From Rhodobacterales bacterium (GTDB lineage Bacteria; Pseudomonadota; Alphaproteobacteria; Rhodobacterales; Rhodobacteraceae), in the NCBI GenBank assembly GCA_009992615.1, contig JAACVA010000239.1, forward strand, positions 1 through 10,812: DNA of 10,812 nucleotides. Reading direction: 5' to 3'. Numbering within the stretch: the stretch's first letter is position 1; the number at the start of each line of letters is the position of its first letter. Shown piece by piece: positions 5,892 through 10,812 of the stretch. Both the position numbers and the translations under genes were made by a program. The notes beneath the pieces were generated by a model. It was not told the origin of the DNA and ran no database searches. It worked only from the letters and a program-made list of their open reading frames with translations.

Positions 5892-8468
5892 TCAGACCGG
5901 CGGGTCAAACCCATCCGCGACTGGGCCAGTCGCATCGCGAATTGCCAGATGGGCGGCGGCCAGTCGCGCCATGGGCACCCGAAAAGGCGAACAAGACACA
6001 TAGTCAAATCCCGCCGCGCGGCAAAAGGCGATGCTGGCCGGATCCCCGCCGTGTTCACCGCACACCGAAAGAACAATGCCCGGATGCGCCGCCCGCCCAC
6101 GATTGGCACCGATCGTCAGCAACTCGCCCACGCCATCAATGTCCAGCCGCAGGAACGGATCTTCGACAAACACGCCCTGTTTGACATAGGCCGCCATGAA
6201 ACGCCCCGCATCATCGCGCGACAGGCCATAGGTCATCTGTGTGAGATCGTTGGTGCCAAAAGACAAAAACGATACCGTCTCGGCAATTTCCCCCGCCCGA
6301 AGCGCCGCGCGCGGGGTTTCAACCATGACCCCCAGACGATAGGCAAAGGCCACGCCGGATTCGGCCCGCACCGCCGCCGCCACAGCATCGACCCGCGATT
6401 TTATGAGTTCGACCTCGCGCCGCGCCGAGACGAGCGGAATCATCACTTCGGGCACCACGGCGCCGCCCACGGCAACCGCCGCCTCAAAAATCGCGCGCGC
6501 CTGCATGTCATAGATCTCAGGCACTGCAATACCCAACCGAACGCCGCGCATCCCCAGCATCGGATTTACCTCGCGCAACGATTCAACCCGCGCCACAACC
6601 TTTGCCATCGGCAGGTTCAGCGCGTCAGCCAGTTCCAGCATTCCTTCGCGCCCTTCGGGCAGAAATTCGTGCAACGGTGGGTCCAGCAGCCGAATGCAGA
6701 CCGGCAGCCCTGCCATGATCTGGAAAAGCTCTTTGAAATCTGACCTTTGCACAGGCAATAGCCGTTCGAGCGCAGCAGCGCGGTCTTCGGGACGTTCGGC
6801 AAAGATCATTTCGCGCATCACGGTCAGACGATCCGAGTCAAAGAACATATGCTCGGTCCGGCACAGGCCGATGCCCTCGGCGGCAAAGCGTCGTGCCATC
6901 TCGGCCTCGGCGCGGGTATCGGCATTGGCCCGCACGCCGATGTCGCGCAGGCTGTCGGCCCAGCCAAGAAGGCTCTGGAATGCATCGTCAAGCGCCGGTT
7001 CCAAAAGCCGCGCCGCACCCACGAGGGCGACGCCGCGTGTGCCGTCGACCGTCACGATGTCGCCTTCGTGAAACACACGGCCATGGTCGCCGATCAGGAT
7101 GCGCGCCTTAGCATCCACCTTGATCCCCGACGCGCCGACAACACAAGGCAAGCCCAAGCCACGGGCGATCACCGCCGCATGGCTGGTCGCCCCGCCCCGC
7201 TCGGTCAGAACGGCGGCGGCGGCCAGCATACCGCGCACATCGTCAGGCTTGGTTTCGCGCCGCACCAGTACACAGGGTTCTTCCCGTGCCGCGCTGGCCT
7301 GTGCGGCGCGGGCGGTGAACACCAGCCGCCCGGTGGCCGCACCGGGGCTGGCGGCGATGCCATGGGCAAAACTGTCGCGCGGCCCGTCAGGATCGACCTG
7401 GGGGTGCAACAGATCGGACAATGCGGTGGGATCGACGCGCAGCACCGCCTCGGCCTTGGGGATGATACCGTCACGCGCAAGGGCCACCGCGATGCGCACC
7501 GCAGCGCGGGCATTGCGCGGCACGCGGACCGCGTCCAGCACATACAACTTGCCCGCCTCAAGGGTGAATTCGATCTGCATCTCTTCCCGCAGATGAAGCC
7601 GGCAACTTTCGCCAAACACTTGCAACTGCTGAAAAATATCGGGGCATATATCTTGCAGTGAGGGGCCACGCGCATCACATGTCAGGTACAGGGCGCCGGT
7701 GCCCGCCACCAATGCCTCGCGCCCCTGGCTCTGGCTCAGATAGCGGCCGGTGATCTGTGGCTGACCGGTCGTGCCGCTGACAAACTGGATCACCCCTGAT
7801 CCAAATTCGCCCCGCTGCCCCGCCCCGACGCCCAGCGCCATCACCTGCACGACAAGGCCCAGCCCCGCCTCGGCCGGTGCCCCCTTGGCCTGACGCAGCA
7901 GACGGGCAGACGTACCTTCCCAGGCGCGCGCCATCGAGCGCAGAACATGGCACAGCTGATGTTCGGGATCCTGCGGAAACGGTTCGTCCAGTTCCCCTTC
8001 ATAGTGGTTCAGCAGGGCGCGGATTGTTTCAATGCCACAAGGCTTGGACATATCGAACATATCTGGGTCCAAACGCGCAACATGCACCGCATAGGATTGG
8101 ATAAATCTGATATAAAGCACATCCGCCGCCGCCGCGCCGATCAGCTTTGTCAGGCGGGCGTGCTGCGCGTCGTTCATCCCGATGTTCAGGATTGCCCCCG
8201 GCCCGCCCCAGTCGGCCACCTCGCCCGAAGGCCGCACCGACATAAGCCGGTCCCGCCCCAAGCTGTCCAGCAAGGGACCAAGATCAGCAACCTCGCCCGA
8301 TGCGATGCGGCGCACGTCCTCAAAGCTGAGCGCGACGGTGCACGGCACCGGCAAATCCATGCGCATAAGCCGTTGCAGGCATTTCGCCCGACCACCATGC
8401 GCCGCCAGGGTAATCGACGCGATCGGCGTGATCTGGGTGTGGGGCTTCAGTTCGACAGGTTTCTGCAC
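5892..8468 (-). CDS. Pyruvate phosphate dikinase-like PEP-utilising enzyme with divergent ATP-grasp domain
   Basis: The 858-residue protein has the three-domain layout of pyruvate phosphate dikinase (about 875 residues), which interconverts pyruvate, ATP and phosphate with PEP, AMP and pyrophosphate. The central domain has GGATSHAAVIARG with the phosphohistidine His430. The C-terminal barrel has CRTEHMFF (Arg537), IRLLDPPLHEFLP (Arg593), MVETPRAAL (Glu717), FGTNDLTQM (Asn740, Asp741) and CGEHGGDP (Cys803), so the PEP/pyruvate half looks intact. The N-terminal ATP-grasp half is weakly conserved: GGK has become GGR (Arg27), SVR (Arg79) and IEFT (Glu300) remain, but the MLQTR segment reads VLDAV, replacing Gln and Arg that contact ATP in Clostridium symbiosum PPDK. 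The GTG at 8466-8468 is chosen because GGAG lies 7 bases before it; a TTG at 8519 is the longer alternative. It follows glyS by 66 bp. Similar proteins are often named ppdK; ATP use is uncertain here. Confidence 0.88.
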   Translation of the reverse strand: MQKPVELKPHTQITPIASITLAAHGGRAKCLQRLMRMDLPVPCTVALSFEDVRRIASGEVADLGPLLDSLGRDRLMSVRPSGEVADWGGPGAILNIGMNDAQHARLTKLIGAAAADVLYIRFIQSYAVHVARLDPDMFDMSKPCGIETIRALLNHYEGELDEPFPQDPEHQLCHVLRSMARAWEGTSARLLRQAKGAPAEAGLGLVVQVMALGVGAGQRGEFGSGVIQFVSGTTGQPQITGRYLSQSQGREALVAGTGALYLTCDARGPSLQDICPDIFQQLQVFGESCRLHLREEMQIEFTLEAGKLYVLDAVRVPRNARAAVRIAVALARDGIIPKAEAVLRVDPTALSDLLHPQVDPDGPRDSFAHGIAASPGAATGRLVFTARAAQASAAREEPCVLVRRETKPDDVRGMLAAAAVLTERGGATSHAAVIARGLGLPCVVGASGIKVDAKARILIGDHGRVFHEGDIVTVDGTRGVALVGAARLLEPALDDAFQSLLGWADSLRDIGVRANADTRAEAEMARRFAAEGIGLCRTEHMFFDSDRLTVMREMIFAERPEDRAAALERLLPVQRSDFKELFQIMAGLPVCIRLLDPPLHEFLPEGREGMLELADALNLPMAKVVARVESLREVNPMLGMRGVRLGIAVPEIYDMQARAIFEAAVAVGGAVVPEVMIPLVSARREVELIKSRVDAVAAAVRAESGVAFAYRLGVMVETPRAALRAGEIAETVSFLSFGTNDLTQMTYGLSRDDAGRFMAAYVKQGVFVEDPFLRLDIDGVGELLTIGANRGRAAHPGIVLSVCGEHGGDPASIAFCRAAGFDYVSCSPFRVPMARLAAAHLAIRDATGPVADGFDPPV

Positions 8469-8534
8469 TGCGGCACTCCGATGACGGGCGCAGCATAGCC
8501 GCCCTGCACTGTCGTGCAAGGCTTACATCGCGCG

Positions 8535-10667
8535 CTATCCTTCGATGCGGGTCAGATCGGCGACGCCCAGACACAGCGCACGGATGCGGCTGAGCAGGTT
8601 GAGCCGGTTGCGCCGGATGATCTGACTGTCGGCATTCACCTGCACCGCGTCAAAGAAGGCGTCAAGCGGCGCGCGCAGGGCAGCAAGGGCAGCCATGGCA
8701 GCAGAAAAATCCTCGGCCTGCATGGCGGGGGCAATGGCCGCCTCGGCCGTGTCGAGCGCCGCGAACAGCGCCTTTTCCACATCGGTTTCAGAAAATTTCA
8801 CATCGGCGCCGAAGGAATATTCGACGCCATCCTTCGCCTCGGCCTGGGTCAGAATGTTGTTGGCCCGCTTGAACCCCTGCAACAGGTTCTCGCCATCGTC
8901 GGTTTTCAGAAATTCCGACAGCGCCGTGGCACGATTGACCAGCAGGGTCAGATCATCGTTGCCGGGCATGGCAAGGCAGGCGTCGATGATGTCATGCCGG
9001 ATGCCCTGGTCACGGAGGTAGACCTTGAGGCGGTCGTGGAGGAAGGTAATGACATCGCTGGCCGTAATTGCAGGATCACTGTCATAAGCAGTCATTTCGC
9101 CGCTTGAAGACGCGTTTACATCAGCAACAGCTTTACGGTTTGCGCGAATTCCGCTCATGAAAAGATCAGTTATTTTGACGGCAAAACCACCAGTGATGAT
9201 TAACCGAATAACCCCCAAGGCCGCCCGGCGCAGCGCATACGGGTCTTTCGACCCCGTCGGCTTTTCATCAATCACCCAGAATCCCGTAAGCGTGTCGATC
9301 TTGTCTGCCAGAGCCACGGCAACTGACACCGGCACGCGCGGCACGGCATCCCCCGGCCCCAGCGGTTTGTAATGCTGTTCGCAGGCTTCGGGCACGCCGT
9401 CGTCATGGCCCGCCGCCTGAGCGTAGTAACGGCCCATTATTCCCTGCAATTCTGGAAATTCTCCGACCATTTCCGATTGCAGATCGGCCTTGGCCAGGCG
9501 CGCCGCCTCGGCGGCCTGATCGGGCTTGGCCCCGACCATTGGCGCAATTTCGCGCGCCAGTGCCTCGATCCGCGCGATCCGGTCGGCCTGGCTGCCCAGC
9601 TTGTTGTGGAAGGTAACGTCGGCCAGTCCGGCGGCCAGTCCGTCCAGCCCGCATTTCTCCACCACCCGCAGATCGTTGTCCCAGAAGAACCGGGCGTCGG
9701 ACAGGCGGGCCGACAGCACCTTTTGATTGCCGGCCAGGATCGTCGCGCCGCCGTCGGCGGTGGTGCGATTGGCGACTGTCACAAATCGAACAATCTGCCC
9801 CGTTTTCGGGTCACGGACGCTGAAAAACTTTTGATGTTCCCGCATTGAGGTTTGCAAAACCTCGGGAGGCAGGTGCAGGAAATCGGCACCTATCTCGCCC
9901 ATCAGCACCACCGGCCATTCGACCAACCCTGCCACCTCGGCCAACAATGCGGCATCCTCGACCACCTCAAGCCCCAGGGCAAAGGCCATGTTGGTGGCGT
10001 CGGCCCAGATGTGATCGGCCCGCTCGGACGCCGACAGGATCACGAAGGCACGCCGCAGTTTCGCGGCATAATCATCAAATCCAGTGACAGAAAATTCCGC
10101 AGGCGCCAGAAACCGGTGGCCGCGCGTCACGTTGTCCGCCGCCATCCCGTCGATGGTCAGGTCCACCACACGATGTCCGGCCTCATCCGAAAGGACGCAC
10201 AGGATAGATTGCAATGGCCGCACCCAGCGCAGATCGCCCGCGCCCCAGCGCATGGATTTCGGCCAGGGGAAATTGCGCACGACCTGTTCCAGAACCTCGG
10301 CCACAATGGCATCGGCAGGGCGGCCCGGCGTTTCGATCACGGCCATATACACCTGGCCCTTCTTGTTGTCGCGCACCTGCAACTGGTCGCGGGTCAGCCC
10401 GGTAGAGCGCAAAAACCCCTGTATCGCGGCATCCGGCGCATCGACACGAGGGCCTTTACGCTGTTCGCGCTGGGGCGGCGCCGCGTCCAGCAGCCCCTCG
10501 ACCGACAGCGCAAGGCGGCGCGGCGTGTGGAACGCCCCGGCCGAGGCATAGGTCAGCCCCGCCGTCACCAACCCGTCGGTCAGCCGCTGCTTCAGATCGG
10601 CCGCAGCGCGCGCCTGCATACGGGCCGGAATTTCCTCCGACAGGAGTTCGATGAGAAGTTGTGCCAT
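8535..10667 (-). CDS. glyS: Glycyl-tRNA synthetase beta subunit
   Basis: The 710-residue protein is the beta chain of the bacterial alpha2-beta2 glycyl-tRNA synthetase, which charges tRNA-Gly; the alpha chain (GlyQ) carries the aminoacylation site and beta supplies tRNA binding. Family landmarks appear in order: LLIELLSEEIPARMQ at the N-terminus, LVEWPVVLMGEI (248-259), LPPEVLQTSMREHQKFF (266-282), RLSDARFFWDNDL (321-333), MVGEFPELQGIMGRYYA (400-416), and the GSKDPYALRRAALGV run (472-486). The C-terminal helical part, ending RIEG, fits the DALR-type anticodon-binding domain. Length is close to the E. coli protein (689). The ATG at 10665-10667 gives the classical N-terminus; no strong ribosome binding site precedes it. 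A stretch near residues 496-536 is lower in GC and less conserved. glyQ is expected upstream but is outside the window. Confidence 0.98.
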   Translation of the reverse strand: MAQLLIELLSEEIPARMQARAAADLKQRLTDGLVTAGLTYASAGAFHTPRRLALSVEGLLDAAPPQREQRKGPRVDAPDAAIQGFLRSTGLTRDQLQVRDNKKGQVYMAVIETPGRPADAIVAEVLEQVVRNFPWPKSMRWGAGDLRWVRPLQSILCVLSDEAGHRVVDLTIDGMAADNVTRGHRFLAPAEFSVTGFDDYAAKLRRAFVILSASERADHIWADATNMAFALGLEVVEDAALLAEVAGLVEWPVVLMGEIGADFLHLPPEVLQTSMREHQKFFSVRDPKTGQIVRFVTVANRTTADGGATILAGNQKVLSARLSDARFFWDNDLRVVEKCGLDGLAAGLADVTFHNKLGSQADRIARIEALAREIAPMVGAKPDQAAEAARLAKADLQSEMVGEFPELQGIMGRYYAQAAGHDDGVPEACEQHYKPLGPGDAVPRVPVSVAVALADKIDTLTGFWVIDEKPTGSKDPYALRRAALGVIRLIITGGFAVKITDLFMSGIRANRKAVADVNASSSGEMTAYDSDPAITASDVITFLHDRLKVYLRDQGIRHDIIDACLAMPGNDDLTLLVNRATALSEFLKTDDGENLLQGFKRANNILTQAEAKDGVEYSFGADVKFSETDVEKALFAALDTAEAAIAPAMQAEDFSAAMAALAALRAPLDAFFDAVQVNADSQIIRRNRLNLLSRIRALCLGVADLTRIEG

Positions 10668-10696
10668 GGAAATATGCTCTGTCGCGAGGCGTGGCC

Positions 10697-10812
10697 TCAG
10701 TTCCAGTCGAGATTGACCCGACTGACGGGATAACGGTCAGAAATGCGGCGGCGCAACTTTCGGAAGCGCGGCCGCAGATGGGCGAATTTCTTTTCGTGGG
10801 TCTCGGCAACCG
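10697..10812 (-). CDS. C-terminal end of an unidentified protein upstream of glyS
   Basis: From the right edge a - strand frame (first full codon at 10808-10810) is open for 37 codons to a TGA at 10697-10699. The C-terminus is strongly basic, with KKFAHLRPRFRKLRRRISDR followed by YPVSRVNLDWN. It ends 29 bases before the glyS start, which fits a co-transcribed upstream gene. It does not look like the end of GlyQ. A small conserved Rhodobacterales protein between glyQ and glyS is possible, but I cannot identify it from this fragment. An overlapping frame on the same strand is also open here and would run into glyS. This frame is preferred because it stops cleanly before glyS and has a plausible conserved-looking tail. 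Confidence 0.6.
   Translation of the reverse strand, partial: VAETHEKKFAHLRPRFRKLRRRISDRYPVSRVNLDWN

Noticed and set aside
5841..6743. Long + strand open frames opposite the PPDK-like, glyS and rnd genes.
   Set aside because: These are typical antisense frames of GC-rich genes, rich in Arg, His and Pro, with no family resemblance, while the - strand frames carry full sets of conserved motifs.
1..10812. CRISPR arrays, toxin-antitoxin pairs, riboswitches or defence genes.
   Set aside because: No spaced direct repeats, no paired small genes with ribosome binding sites, and no recognisable riboswitch or defence motif were seen on either strand.

Overview
The window looks like chromosomal DNA of a high-GC alphaproteobacterium, most likely of the Rhodobacterales/Rhodobacteraceae. 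This is inferred from the protein sequences, the purM-purN-rnd and glyS-PPDK-like gene arrangements, and an alphaproteobacterial-style promoter in front of a tRNA gene. No sequence search was possible. Most of the window is housekeeping DNA, and I found no defence, secretion or biosynthetic system.

Left part (1-1562): the 3' end of a TRAP transporter large permease gene (dctM) runs into the window on the + strand and converges, after 9 bp, with sufE on the - strand. Back-to-back with sufE is a + strand gene for a small predicted lipoprotein of unknown function. It converges on rnd, with a perfect stem-loop filling the gap between the two stop codons.

Centre-left (1563-4433, - strand): purM, purN and rnd form an apparent operon in that transcriptional order. 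purM and purN overlap at a GTGA stop/start junction. They encode AIR synthetase and GAR transformylase of purine synthesis; rnd encodes the 3'-5' exonuclease RNase D. Upstream of purM lies about 290 bp without a convincing gene, holding an interrupted inverted repeat and a good promoter for the next gene.

Centre (4726-5891): a tRNA gene with a CAT anticodon (probably isoleucine-2, otherwise elongator methionine) with an encoded CCA end. It is followed by about 1 kb of mobile-element debris: a heavily mutated IS630-family transposase missing its catalytic glutamate segment, then a C-terminal scrap of what looks like an IS30-family transposase on the other strand. This scar separates the tRNA from the next operon.

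Right part (5892-10812, - strand): a small unidentified gene (only its last 37 codons are present), glyS (glycyl-tRNA synthetase beta subunit) and a large pyruvate phosphate dikinase-like gene are co-directional and probably co-transcribed. The PPDK-like protein is the most interesting item. Its phosphohistidine and PEP/pyruvate domains keep all the catalytic residues I can place. Its N-terminal ATP-grasp domain has lost several nucleotide-contact residues known from classical PPDK, so its reaction or phosphate donor may differ.
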